NCBI GenBank assembly: GCA_006503475.1
Contig: RSEH01000059.1
Location: forward strand, 117,191-181,190
Length of the DNA stretch: 64,000 nt
DNA from: Stentor roeselii
Taxonomy: Eukaryota > Ciliophora > Heterotrichea > Heterotrichida > Stentoridae
Direction: 5' to 3'
Shown one piece after another: positions 1-12,095 of this stretch (its first letter is position 1; every line of letters starts with the position of its first letter). A model generated the notes under the pieces. That model saw nothing but the letters and a program-made list of their open reading frames with translations, ran no database searches and was not told the origin of the DNA. The translations under genes were made by a program, and so were the position numbers.

Positions 1-1
1 A

Positions 2-2572
2 ATCATCGGAGCTTCTCACCTGATGATAGGAAGTAAAGTTTACTTTATGTTCGGACGATCGTTATTCGGAATTTCCAACTCGATTAAAACAATAGACTTG
101 TCAGAAGAAGTTCCAAAACTAGAAGAGCTGACCCCGAACTTCATCTCACCATCAAGCAGATATCTTCACTTTAGCACAGTCATCAATCAGTACATGTATA
201 TGTTTGGAGGGGTTTATAAAAGCAGTCAAGACTCTTTAGAGTACTTTGCTGATATGTGGAGATTCGACCTTCATAGTGAAAAGTGGGAATCGGTTCTAAC
301 GATAGGGCAAACCCCTTCGAAAAGAAAGAATAGCGCATTTTGTAAACATGGAGGAACTCGAATCTTTTTATTTGGAGGCGATTTTGAAGAGAGTTATTTT
401 AATGACTTGTACTTTTTTTATACACCGCTATTGACTTGGTATAAAGTTGAACCTGAAGGTCGACAGATCAATGAAAGGACGGAGTCTTGCTTGGCTTCTT
501 TTGGAAATTACTTGTTTATTGTAGGAGGGAATAGTATTAATGGTGGGAATAGCGATATTTGGATTTATGAATTTGAAAATAATCGCTTGGATGTGTTTGT
601 TAAAAATCTTACTAGTGATGGACTCAGTTCTGTTAAATGCTGGGTTGATGAGATTGATGAGAATAAAGGGGATTTAGTTATTATTGGAGGAAATAATTAT
701 TTTGGAGTTCCAAATAGTGAAAAAATCAAGGTGTCAATAAATCTGCTTAATATTAAAAGTTTTAATATAAGCAGATATAGTTCTGGCAATTATTCCTGCA
801 GTGTTAAGAAAAATTCGGCTCTTTTAAATTTTCAGGATAAAATTATAGTGCTGGGAGGATATATTTATGAAAGTTTGATGATTTCTCCGTTGATTGTTAT
901 AGATCAAGTTACATCTAACTGTGATATTTTAGATACGAAAAATGAACTTACACTTTATGGTCATACTGCAGTTCATTATAAAAACAATATATATGTCTTT
1001 GGTGGTGGAGGATACATAGAAATTTATAAATCAAATACTAAATTTTTCAATAATATTTACAAGATGTCGTTTAATCAAACAGATTCCATAGCTTTAAACT
1101 GTAGTGCAGGTACAAAATCACCTAAATGCGACCTTTGTCCGAAAGGAACCTATTTTAAGAATGGAAAATGCGAATTATGTCCAATAGGTACCTTTAATGA
1201 TGAACTTGGATCTACAAATATTGATCAATGTATGCCATGCCCTTATGGAACATTCTCTCCTCATGAGGGATCTCGCTACTGTCTTTATTGTAATGAAGGA
1301 TATGAGTGCCCGATTGGTTCTTCAAGTCCAAGTAACAAACTGGCATCTTTGGTAAATGCAACCATCAACCCAGTCAAATATAAAAATGAAAAAGATTACT
1401 TGTCTAATCTAACAAGGTCTCTTTGGTTTGGGTTTCTGTCCTTTTTCATTTTACTTCTAGTTATTTCGATATTTTCAAAGCGAACAAGTAGACTTGTCAA
1501 AAGATTAGATATGTTTGTTAAAAGTCACGATCAACAATTGAACGTTCCTATTCAGTATTATAAAACAAACGTTGGAGGAATTTTTTCTGTTTCATTTATA
1601 ATGGCTTGTTTTGTTTCAGTGGCTTTATTATTTATGACTTTCCAGCTTGATAATATAATTGAAATCAGAGGTCTTGTCCCTGTTATTACTTTAGAGGATT
1701 CAATAAAAGCAAGTCATTTTCAAGTCAGTTTTTCTTTGCATACCTACGGAGGAGTTTGTGTAGTTGATAAAAATTGCCACCCAGACATCGAACTAAGCCT
1801 AAAGCATTTAAAATATCAAAAAATAAAAAAACAATGCATTAAATTAGCTGGAATATGCGAGGTAGTCCTAACACTAAAAGATGCTAAACTTCTTTCAAAA
1901 ATAGCTGAAATTGAATTACAAATGAAAGAAATAAGCAGTTTTGCCTCTAGTTTAAGTGTGAATCTAACCGTCTCTTCTTCTATTCCTGATCAAATCAGTA
2001 GTGTATCCTCATATATCCAAGTCCCATCGAACCACGTGGTATTTAAAGGACTAAAACCTTCAACTTTTTACTATTCTTTCACTCCATCTGTAATTTTTAC
2101 TCAGGTTTTTTCTTCAGAGTTAGACAAGTGGCCTTCAAAAGACACTGGATTTCATATTGACACTTCTAAAGATCCGGAAATTGGATCTACAGCAGATAGT
2201 CTTCAGTAAAAAATACTTAGTGTCAATATTCAACTTTTCCTTAAAGTCAAAATTGTGATTGAAGAAAGTGAAACTGCTATGGAAACTTCTAGGATTTTAA
2301 GACAAACTTGGTTGGGATTTTTAAGTACGTTACTTGGAACTATATTTGGACTTATGGGAACTTTTGCTACTGGGATGGAGTATTTTGAGAACTTTTTTAA
2401 GAGGATTCAACATAGGGCAAGGAGAAATATGAAAATTTCTAGGGTTTTATCTAGGGAAAATTTGCTGAAGAGTGAATTTCTGAAATGGAAGAATAGACCT
2501 AAAGATTCTAAAATTATTCCTCTTTCTACTCATCATCTACCATCAGAAAATAAAACAGAAACATTATATTAA
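2..2572 (+). CDS. Kelch-Cys-rich-3TM membrane protein, copy A (5' truncated by window edge)
   Basis: The reading frame is open from base 2, so the gene begins outside the window; the Met at 23 is internal because paralogs continue upstream of it. A 15-nt intron at 2206-2220 removes an in-frame stop and joins ...STADS to the C-terminal exon that starts LHVNIQLFLKV. About 851 aa are visible. They include the end of a kelch propeller (MFGGVY, FLFGGDF, IVGGN, IIGGN, VLGGY, VFGGGG), a cysteine-rich block with CPxGTF repeats, TM1 (LWFGFLSFFILLLVISIF), TM2 (GGIFSVSFIMACFVSVALLF), a conserved ectodomain ending near SSSIPDQISSV, and TM3 with a basic cytoplasmic tail. It is closest in sequence to copies C, D and E but lies on the opposite strand. 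The function is unknown; a surface adhesion or receptor role is inferred from the domains. Confidence 0.85.
2206..2220 (+). other. 15-nt intron in copy A
   Basis: GTAAAAAATACTTAG. It begins with an in-frame stop context, and removing it joins the frame to the conserved C-terminal exon. It is phase 2, the same position as intron 2 of copies B to E. Confidence 0.93.
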
Positions 2573-3982
2573 TTAGATTCACTCAATTGATTGGCATTTA
2601 GATAGATTAAATTCTCTATAGATACCTGAGTTAATTTAGAAAATATATAGTATCTATTATATTTATAAATTTTGAATTTTTTTATTGAAGAACTAATGTC
2701 AAATACAACAAGAATTAAAAGCATCTTAAAGTAATTCAAGATCTTTGTGAAACGTAATTTACAATTTTAATTACAAATTTTTTACAGATAATGATTTACA
2801 AAATTTCACTTTACTATTGGTTTCATAACATTCAACTTAGAAATAATGAATATTATTTAATAATAATTATCACATCAAAATGATAATATTTTTTTACTCA
2901 TTCTATGATTATTTATATTTCATACTTAAGAATCTAATAAAGTTGTTCAATTTTCTTAACATCTAATGAACATTACCAATTTATTTACATTCGGAAATTA
3001 TTAAATAAGCCCTCAGAGTTCATTTTTTAAGAATTAAACTATAAAGATATGATGAGATAGATTATTATTAAACAAAAGAGCACTACTAAGAAGGCACCCA
3101 AGATTAAGGATGACATAAGGGTGAGACGAATCCTACAAAAGGAAGATATTCACTAATATTCTGATAAAAAATCGTCAAATTCATTGAGGAAGATGAAAAA
3201 TCCGAACCTACCATTAATGATTAATTAATGAAAAAAAAATAAAATACAAAGATAATTATACCTATAATAAAATTTATTTTCCAATATACAATAACAGTCA
3301 TTTTTTATTCTTTTAAATCAAAATTTCTACCGAATCTAAAAAATATGAAGTCATCCTAATTGATTTTCTAAACTAGTACTCATCAAATTGATTAAAAAGA
3401 TGAATATTTCCATAATATGGATTTTTAAAGCAGAGTCCAAAATTAAGAATCAAACCTTATCATCACTACAAAGTTATTATAATTGATAGCTTCCAGTCTT
3501 TTTCATATATATTATTAAAATTTCTACAATATTCAAATTTTTAAGTCTTTCGTAACTTTGTAAGCTTTATCATCATCGACCATTTAAAATTCTTTTATTG
3601 AAGTTTCTTAAATATTTAGTAAAATCTGTATCACTTCTCTATTACCATTTATTATTGATTGAGAAAGTAATAATTGTAAAATATTGAATTTTAAAGATGA
3701 AAATAAAGTTGAATATTAATCAATTTTTAAGTTAAATATTCAAATTATATATATCTATTAATAAATATATATTTATAATGATGCAATCAATTGAAGTTTT
3801 GATTATTCATTTCTTATCTTAATAAATAATTAATAATAATTTGTTTAGTAGTCTTAATAAAACAAGCGATTATTTCATTCTTACATATATTAAATAATTA
3901 AATTAATTAAAATAATAAATAAAATTCTTAATTTTCTATAATTAATTCAACATAACCCCCATCCTATTAAATTTATATAAAA
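2573..3982. other. Gene-free AT-rich interval
   Basis: This 1.4 kb is very AT-rich, with many short TA and poly-A/T runs. I see no supported gene. A slightly less AT-rich patch at about 3049-3235 encodes short basic peptides interrupted by TAG and TAA. I do not call it a gene. Confidence 0.6.
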
Positions 3983-5851
3983 ATGCAAGATACCTGCTCA
4001 TGCGAAGAATGCAAAGGAAGTCCTAAAAATCTCTGCTCATGTAACCATTCCTTCAAATGGTGCGATTATCACATTTCTCATCACTCCCATAATCGATTTT
4101 TCTCTTCAGAAGCCCTAACTTCAAATCTCCAAACCTCATTCCCGGATCTCTTATCAAAAGAATTTCTTCAGGTATCAAGCACAATGTCTAAAGTGATAAA
4201 GTCAGGTGAAGAAATGTTTCAAGAAATCTGCAACAAACTATCAGAAATAACTGAAAGTCTTTCTAAACGACAAGAAAGACTAGTGTCAATAGCATCTAAC
4301 CTCACTAGTTCTGAAAACTTCACAACTGAAACACTCCAGAGCTTAGGAGAAATAGAGATACAGCTTCGAGGAAAGGCAGAATTTGCTAAATTACTTGATC
4401 AGCACTTTTCGAAGCAAGGTTCAATAATAGATTTTACACTTTTTTCACAGGAATTTAATAGGATATGTGAATTTTTGAGAGTAAGCAATGAGTTGATTCT
4501 TAAGGTGCAAGAACAGTCATCAAAGGAGAGTTTATTAAAAGAAGACATTCACATAAAGATCTCTCAAATTGAGAAAGAAACTCAATCAAATAAATCAATT
4601 CTTCAAAATCAAATCAACTTACTAAATCTTCGGCTAAACCAACAAGAATCCCTTTATTCAAAGAAAGCAGATTTTCAGGCACTCGATGATAAAATTGAGT
4701 TCATTCAAAACGATTTATTCTCTCAAATTATAAAAAAAAAACGACCTAGTGTTGCAAGGTCTTTCAATCCAAAAAATCTTATCCAGACAAATGAAAAGTC
4801 AATTCTTTAATTCAAAATTGCCTCCGAAAGTCAGATTTTATCAAGTTTGACTTCTTTTTCACATCAATTCGACCAAAAGCTTTTTGATTTAAATCGAACT
4901 TTAAATACCAACATTAATGAATTAAGGACACGAGTGAACCAAGACCATCAGCATGAACTTCAAGGTTTAAACATGAAAAAATTCAAAGAATTCAACAAGA
5001 TATCGATGAAAATTTTGCTGTGGTTATCAAAGATTTTAGGCAATATAATCAGCAGATGATTGAAAAAATTTTAAATGTTTCCATGAGAGTTGAAAAAAGT
5101 GTTTCTGGAATTTTGCAAAATTTTAAAAAGGAATTTGATGAGAGTTACAAAAAATTGATTAACCAGGATGTATCTTTTCAAAACTGCTTACAAAATCAGT
5201 CGAAATTGCTTGATGTTTGGATGAAAGAAACTACCAAACCATGTACAGAATGGATATCAAAAATAAGTCTTAAGAAAGATTTTGAAGAAAATACTCAAAA
5301 AATCGAAGATCTACCCAAGCGTCAGTTTTTTTCACAAGGTAAAAAAATCAGCAAGCAAGAAACCGAAGAACTCGTAAAAGCGAAAACTATCAAAAAATTT
5401 ACCCAAGAAGACTTTTTATCAAGACAATTCGAAAAGTTCACATTTTTACAAGAAGAACAAAAAAGAATCAACAGTGGTATTCAAACAGACTTTCAAAAAA
5501 TGAGCTTTTCTCAGAAGAAGGATTATGTAAAAAAGACCTGGATTTTCATCAAGTCTGATAAAAATGACAAAGAATTTCTAATTACAAATGATGGGAGGTA
5601 TTTATTTAGGTGTAATATTTTTGTAGGTATTGAAAATGAAGATCGTGAGGGTTATGAAGGATGTAAAAGACATGAAGATGGTCTATTTAATAAGAAAGTT
5701 AAATTTAGTCAGGGAAAGGTAAAATTTATTAGTGCAAATTTGGAATATTTGTTTGAAAAAGCAAGAGTTTTAGGGAGATTTTGATGCTTCGAAAGCTAGA
5801 GAGTTCAAGGAAATGTTTCCTGAATGTGTTGATAGAAGATTGGGTTTTTAA
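3983..5851 (+). pseudogene. Broken B-box zinc finger/coiled-coil gene
   Basis: The N-terminus has a B-box-like Cys/His cluster (CSCEECK...CSCNHSFKWCDYHISHHSHN) followed by long heptad-rich coiled coil. The frame is broken three times. There is an in-frame TAA at 4808-4810, after which the same frame continues as coiled coil. There is a -1 shift in or near the A-run at about 4976-4984; the correct downstream frame reads IQRIQQDIDENFAV. A third shift lies near 5770-5780, after which a plausible tail runs to the TAA at 5849-5851. No GT-AG interval of 15 or 16 nt repairs any of these, whereas true introns in this window are clean. It is either a decayed gene or a gene with assembly errors in homopolymers. 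The C-terminal part (about 5530-5780) is a globular domain I do not recognise. Confidence 0.6.
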
Positions 5852-6058
5852 ATGGTTTAATATTTTAGAAAAGTTTAATGATTAAAAATGATCATCTGAG
5901 TTAATTTTGGCTTCCATTCAATTGATATGAATCTGCTTTTTTATCGATAATTAAATTTTCAGAATTATCTCATTAAAATTTCAGTAATAAAAATATCTAT
6001 TTTCCCCCAAAAAACTCTAATATACACTAATTTAATTTTTCTCTACTAAATTTAATAA

Positions 6059-9000
6059 CTATTCATGTTCATAAGGTTCAGTAACCTTCCATTTAATTGG
6101 ACTGACTTTCGAATCCCTCTTATTCCATTCAACAGGAAAAAACTGTTCCTTAAATCCATTCCGCTTCTCAATAATCCTATTAATTTTTTCTCTTTCCTGA
6201 AGCTTATCATTAAAAACTTTCACAAATCTTTCCCAAACCTTCATAAATCCAGCGAAACTTCCCATGATTCCAAAAACTGACCCAATAATAGTTCCAAAAA
6301 AAGCGAAGACTTTTTGATTAATCATTCGATTTGTTTGCATGGCAGTTTCGCTTTCAATTATGACTATTTTCATGTTCAAAGTAGGAAAAATGTTAAGTCT
6401 AAATGATTCTTACGTGTCTTGAGTGGCCATTGAGCCAGGGATTGGATCTGAATTCATAGAAACATGGAAGCCTGTTTCTTTACTCGGCCATTCAGAGCTT
6501 TCGCTGAAAAACACCTTTTTAAATATTACGGAAGGGATGAACTTAAAGGAAAAAATTGAAGGATTTGAACCTCGAAATAGTTTTTCTTGAGAGTTTGTAT
6601 CGAAAACAGTGAAAATGTTACTTATTTGGTCTGGAATTGAGGAAGTTGAGGAGATGTTTACGCTGACAGCACTAGAGTACCCTGACAAATCAGTAATTCT
6701 AATATTGATCTCTGCTTCTTTATCTATAAGTTTAAACTGTTGAAAAGTCATAATAACATCACAATTTTGTTCCGTTTCCCTACAACTAAAAAAGAATTTT
6801 CTATAAGTAAACCCAAAATACTGATAAGACACCTTAGAACTGCAATTTCCTTCAAAGGCACATTCCCCTCCATACATATAAAAAGTAGCAGTGACATTAA
6901 CTTTATCAGCAACAACTTCCTCTTCTAATGACAACAAAGGCACAAGAGCCTTGATTTCCGACACATTATCCAAATAATACCCAATAAATCCAGAACTAAC
7001 TAAAACCCCAGCAACAACAATAAAAAGGACAGAAACAAATCCTCCAATACTTGTTTTTCTATAAACAACAGGAATTTCCAGTCCTTGCGAATGACTCTCA
7101 GAAAACAAGTCAAAACCTTTAAGCTTAATCCAAAGCATCGGAATAAAAATGACTAAAAACGCAATAAATGAAACACTCATCAAAGCCAATAACCAAATCC
7201 TTAAATTCAAATCAGAAATAAACCCTTTCATACTTTTTAACTTAAAAGGCTGTAAAGAGCTATTTTTCGGTAAACTGTAAAAATTTTTAGGAGATTTCGA
7301 ACCAATTGGACAGAAAAAGCCAGAAGGACACTCAAGACATGTTTTCGCTCCAGTCTTATTGTTGAAGAAGCCTTTTGGGCAAGGTAAGCACAATTCAGGA
7401 CTTGTGGAGTAAATCAAATTGTTGAACTTGCCTTCAGGACACTTTTGACATTTTCCATCAAATGAAAAATTTCCTTCTAAGCAAGGTTCGCAAGTTTTTT
7501 TATCAGTTCCTCCGCTGCATGCAAGTTCAAAAGAATCTTCTTTTCCAAATTTCACTAAAAGTAAATTTTTATTAAGTTTATCAGAACTTTTATAAATCTC
7601 ATTCGCGCCAATTCCACCGAAAATAAGCAGAAAGTCTTTGAAATGAACAGCAGAATGCCCGAAAAGGTCTAAAGATTTGTTGGTTTTCAACAGGTTTACC
7701 TCTGAAGTGCGTGGATTTACAATTAAAATATTTGGAAGGACTAGTTTTGAAAGAGCGGCTCCTGAAAGTCTGATTAAATAATCCCCTACCTTTAGAATTG
7801 ATGTCTCTGAGCCGAACATTGATAAAGAATGAATGTTTCCGAAAGGTTGAAAATAGTAAAAAATAGAGGTTTTCGTGAAGTAGATACTCATTATTCCCAT
7901 GTTTGGGTAACCGATATAGTTAGTACCTCCTACTATGCTGAGAACATCCATTTTTTCAAATAAGTCCACATAACAAAAGGCGTCGTTGATATCAGTAAGA
8001 GTTTGGTTCGGAACATTTTGAATTTTTGCTGAAGTTGAAGAGTATTTATTGCTTAGAAAGTCGAAAATCCAGATATCTCCAAAGCCTTTTTCACCATTTT
8101 TCCCTCCAACGATATAAAACTTGTTCTCACCCATCGTGATGCAAGAGTTCGCTCTAAACTCAGGTTTTTCCCCAGTCACTTCAAATAAAATCCACTTGAC
8201 CTGGCCTTGATGAAACATAAAAAAATCATTTTTATACCCTTCTGAGCTTTTTCCTCCAAAAATAATGAAAGTATTTCCTCCCATCAAAGTAAACGCCATG
8301 TTTTTTCTTGCTGAAGGCACATCTCCAGTGGCATAAACGAGCTTCCACTGATTCAAGGTCAAGTCGAAGGACCAAAGGTCATTAAAAAACTTTTCAGTTC
8401 CTAAAACTGCGCCGTCGCTGCCTCCAAAAATAAACATGTATTGGTTTACAATGAAACTTGCGTGATGGACTCGCCCGTTTGGAGAGATCCAGTCTTTACT
8501 TATAATGATCGGAATTGGAGATTCTAGACTAAGATCAAGAAAAACAGCAGAATTCATAGTTTTTGTGCTGTTTTTTCCATAAAAAAGATAAACTTTACTT
8601 CCAATTTTCACATCAGCTGAAAAAACTCTTCCTGCGGTTTTAACATCATTTACTAGTTTCCAGGTGAAATTTTTGAAATTATACTTAAAAATCGATTGAT
8701 GTTCAAAAGAATACTCAGGAATAATTCCATAAATAATAAACATCTCCATTTCATGCACATATGCGTAATGACTAACTCTCATTTCTGGTTTATTTCCAAA
8801 AGTTTCAACGATTTTCCAGGTGCCTTGTCGCAAGTCATACTTAAACAACTCGTCTCCAGTTTCTTTCCCGAAACTTACCTGTTGAAAAGAGTATCCAAAA
8901 ACATATAAAGATTCTTGAAAAAACACTAAAGAAGACCCCATTCTTGGAGAAGGACCATTTCCTTCAAGTTTCCGACATTCCAGGGTGTTAACATCGATGC

Positions 9001-9496
9001 TGCTTAGCCCTTACAGATAAAGTCCATTGACGTAAGTATCGCCGATGATCCCTCCGAAAATCGCAACGAAATCCCTGTCTTCATATCGAAAATAGTCGAA
9101 AGCGAAAGTCTCAACGCCGTTCAACTGGTCTCCTTTCAAAGTGTCTTTAGACCAGGTTGAACTTTCGACGTCGAATAAGAAGACTTCTGAATGTTTTCCG
9201 AAAATTATGCATTTTCGACCTTTTAGAATCATTCGATGGTTTACGAGACTTGAAGGAGAATATTCTGAGTTTATTTGAGGACTTGACCAGGCTTTTGAGG
9301 ATAAGTTGAAGATGTGAACTTCGGATGAGGCTTGATTTGATCCGAAATGATGACCTCCGATTGTGATTATGCAGTTGGTTGTAGTGTCGTATACTGCAGC
9401 TGAAGATGAACTTGCTAATGGAGGAGAACCTCCTTCTGGAATTGACTTTATTGAAAAACCTTGAAGGAGTTGAAGAATGATTAAAATTTGGATCAT
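6059..9496 (-). CDS. Kelch-Cys-rich-3TM membrane protein, copy B
   Basis: The gene has three exons, 9496-9015, 8999-6414 and 6398-6059, with 15-nt introns at 9000-9014 and 6399-6413. The product is 1,135 aa. It has an N-terminal signal peptide (MIQILIILQLLQGFS), kelch motifs (TIGGHHFG, IFGGII, FIFGGSDG, IIFGGKSS, IVGGKNG, IVGGTNY, IFGGIGA), a CxxC-rich block with CPEGKF and CPKGFF, TM1 (WLLALMSVSFIAFLVIFI), TM2 following YRKTSIGG, an ectodomain ending SSTSSIPDQISNI, TM3 and a short basic tail. It is the most divergent copy: it has a larger second exon, a shifted cysteine-block spacing, and a C-terminus ending EPYEHE. Its role is unknown, with surface receptor or adhesion inferred. Confidence 0.88.
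6399..6413 (-). other. 15-nt intron 2 of copy B
   Basis: On the minus strand it reads GTAAGAATCATTTAG. Splicing joins ATQD to TLNIFPTLNMKIVIIESETA, matching the paralogs. Phase 2. Confidence 0.93.
9000..9014 (-). other. 15-nt intron 1 of copy B
   Basis: On the minus strand it reads GTAAGGGCTAAGCAG. Splicing joins GLYL to IDVNTLECRKLEGNGPSPR, which matches the exon 1/2 junction of copies C to E. Phase 2. Confidence 0.93.
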
Positions 9497-9762
9497 TTTT
9501 TTTAAATTTTTATTTAATATTGATTTTTGAGTAAGATTGAGTTGAGGGTTTGATTAGAAAGTTTTGGCTTTATGAGAAAATTTAAGGGGATATGAATCGT
9601 TGGTTGAATATGGTTTTTTGTGAGATGAGGTTTTAGAAATTGTTATAGAATTAACTTCGATATTATCATATATGTGATAATCAGCTTCCTATTTCTATAA
9701 TTTTCTTTCCTCCATAATCTATTCATTTTAATCACTTTTTGTCTAATTCTAAGATTAATTCA

Positions 9763-10602
9763 CTAAAAGAAAACTTCTCTAGCCTCATTAATTCTAATTC
9801 GACAAGCAGGGCACTTAACCAATTTTTGTCCAAAAATAACATTAACCTGAAAATTGTACTTAAAAATAAAGCAATTTTTACAAATAATCAAATGTCCGCA
9901 AGGTAAAAAAATGACATTTCGATTCAAAACTTTACAGTTTTGACATTCAAGTTTCTGAAAGTCATCAATTTTCAATTTATCGTAAAGAATTTTTATGGTT
10001 TTTCTAGCCGTTTCACTTTTTCCTGTTAATTCGAGATTTTCACAGTTTAGATCCTTTATCTGATTTTTCAAAGTTTCGACATTGAAAGAAAGGGATTCTA
10101 AGTCTTGATCACATCGGCTTAAAGACTTTGACAAGTTCTGGTTGTATCGCTTGATTTCGTTCAAATATGAAATATGCTTTTCGTGGTCGTCCTCCATCAG
10201 ATCCTGATAGGAAAACTTGAACAAGGCTACTTTCGCTCCTCGAAAGCACCTGGAGAAAAGCCCTGGATGATCTAGATGCACAGCAATGAAGATATTGGCA
10301 AAGTTGTTCATCGGCTCATGGAAGATGCCGAGTTCATATTCATTCTGGTCGTTTCTCAAGAGCTTTTCAAGCTTTAGAAATGATCTTGTTGGAGTCTTGG
10401 TCTCAGGCATTTCGTACAACAAGGCGAATAAGTGACTTTGCATCACTGGCATTGTGATGTGAGAAAAAGTAGATGATCGACTCAGGTGATCAAAAACTAG
10501 TGAAAGACAATGTTTTTTTGAACGAACTTTAATCATTTGGACCTCGATCTCGTCGTAGAGTAATTGGAGTTTAAGCCTGCATAACTCTGGAAGCGTTATC
10601 AT
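9763..10602 (-). CDS. RING finger protein (IAP-like C-terminal RING)
   Basis: The product is 279 aa, starting MITLPELC. The C-terminus (about residues 220-267) carries a C3HC4 RING: CQNC, then CGHLIICKNC, then CPAC, with the LPCGH signature typical of RING-HC domains in IAP, MUL1 and neuralized-type E3 ligases. An insertion lengthens the segment before the last CPAC pair. Residues about 130-205 form a coiled coil. The N-terminal 125 residues are not recognised. A ubiquitin E3 ligase is the likely role, from the RING alone. The gene lies tail-on to the start of copy B, with 266 bp between them. Confidence 0.8.
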   Translation of the reverse strand: MITLPELCRLKLQLLYDEIEVQMIKVRSKKHCLSLVFDHLSRSSTFSHITMPVMQSHLFALLYEMPETKTPTRSFLKLEKLLRNDQNEYELGIFHEPMNNFANIFIAVHLDHPGLFSRCFRGAKVALFKFSYQDLMEDDHEKHISYLNEIKRYNQNLSKSLSRCDQDLESLSFNVETLKNQIKDLNCENLELTGKSETARKTIKILYDKLKIDDFQKLECQNCKVLNRNVIFLPCGHLIICKNCFIFKYNFQVNVIFGQKLVKCPACRIRINEAREVFF

Positions 10603-12095
10603 CTAATTATTGTATTAATTTTTTGACAAAATCATATAGAATACTTTAATTTCTTGAGAAATTTACACCTTTGCGGTGATTGAAAATGAGAATGGATCGT
10701 AAACAGATAAGAAAATTTTGGTTCAGGCAAATGGGTCTGAACCAGCTGAAATTTTCATGGAGTTAAATTTTTATCAAGTTTTAGGATTTTTATTATATTT
10801 AGAGAATTTTATATGATTTTTAAGATTTTGATTCTTGATGTGTGTTTAAAAAGAATTTTTTTTATTATTTCATCATTTTAAAGGGTCTAAGGTGTTGAAA
10901 TGTAAAAATATTATCAATTTTGAAGGCAATCAAGGATAGATTTTGTATTTTTTTTTAATTATTGATTTGTAGATGTGCTTCAATAATATATTATGATTTT
11001 TTTAAGTTTTAAGAAGTTTTTTGAGTTAAGCTTTTATTGATTATCTTGGAGCTTAAGGATATTTGATATGCGAGCCTAAACTGATTTCATTAAATTATGA
11101 ATTATATTACTTCAAATAGTAATTAATCGATAATATATGATTGGAAAGCATTTAAAAGCCTTTATAAAGGCTTAAATTTTAAGAATCTAGATGATTTTTG
11201 GATTTTCTGATAAAATCATTTTTTTTTAGAAGTATGATTTAAATTTGATAATGCTTATTGAAATTTAATACAGAGCAGAAAAAATTGTATTTTTAGTGAT
11301 AAGATAATATAGCTTTAATCAAATTAGCTTTCAAATAGAAAAATTTTGATAGATCCTCTAAATTTTGTCAAGATTGCAACATGCTTGATATTATGCTCTA
11401 AAAGAGTTAATTAGCCAATATTTAATTAATGATGAATATTTATCCAATAATTGAAGTTTGTCACTAAATATATTTAGCATACAAGAAGACAGTTCAATCC
11501 ATTTATTGAAGTTTGTCACTATATATTTAGCATAGAAGAAGACAGTTCAATAATATATTGAATTCAGAGTTGTTATTTATATTTATCCACATATTTACTC
11601 TTATGTGATTTTATTAAAAAGCTTTAGAATATAAGAAATCAGTTCAATCAAATTTGAATCACCAGATTGTATTATTTATAATTATCCAAATCTTTCCTCA
11701 TATATGTTTATTCATAAAAAGATAACTTTCTCTAACTACAACTTCTAAAAATTCAATCATAATACCCATGATTATAGCCTTCACTTATAATTGATATTTC
11801 TATGCATCAATCCTTTATATAAAAAACATCATCAATCAAATCCCTCTTCTAATCCAACTCCAACCTTTACAATCCCTTCATTCACTTTCCACCAATCCAA
11901 CACTCACAATAAATCCAATCTCAAAAATAACCCCAACACCCACCCTTCCAAAAAATCTTCTAAAAACCCATCCAAAGTCCATCCTGTAACAATTTTCCAA
12001 AACCCTCCAAATTGTCCCTAAATTCCCAAAACTCTCTAAATTTTTCATCTCCAAAAGTAAAATTTTCTAATTTCTCTACAAGGAAAAATATAAAA
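10603..12095. other. Gene-free AT-rich interval with a local repeat
   Basis: This 1.5 kb interval lies between the divergently transcribed RING gene and the BPI-like gene. It is AT-rich and holds no supported gene. It contains a direct repeat (11450-11556). Bases about 11850-12010 are C/A-rich and pyrimidine-biased on the plus strand, as seen just upstream of some other starts here. The frame is open upstream of 12096 but uses no ATG. Confidence 0.6.
11450..11556. repeat. Two-copy direct repeat, about 55 bp unit
   Basis: ATTGAAGTTTGTCACTA followed by TATTTAGCATA, then GAAGAAGACAGTTCAAT-like sequence, begins at 11450 and again at 11505. A weaker third relative (AGAATATAAGAAATCAGTTCAAT) follows near 11625. 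It is non-coding. Confidence 0.75.

Noticed and set aside
23-2209. Copy A starting at the Met at base 23
   Set aside because: The frame is open upstream to base 2 with residues matching paralogs, so the Met is internal and the gene is cut by the window edge.
3049-3235. A short basic protein read with TAA and TAG as glutamine
   Set aside because: The other genes use TAA, TAG and TGA as stops. In AT-rich DNA such a frame of about 60 codons is expected by chance.
4798-4830. A 33-nt intron repairing the stop in the B-box gene
   Set aside because: It has GT and AG ends and keeps the frame, but all confirmed introns are 15 nt, and two other breaks remain unexplained.
12012-12095. An N-terminal extension of the BPI-like protein from 12012
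   Set aside because: It begins with a non-ATG codon and precedes a clear signal peptide that starts at 12096.
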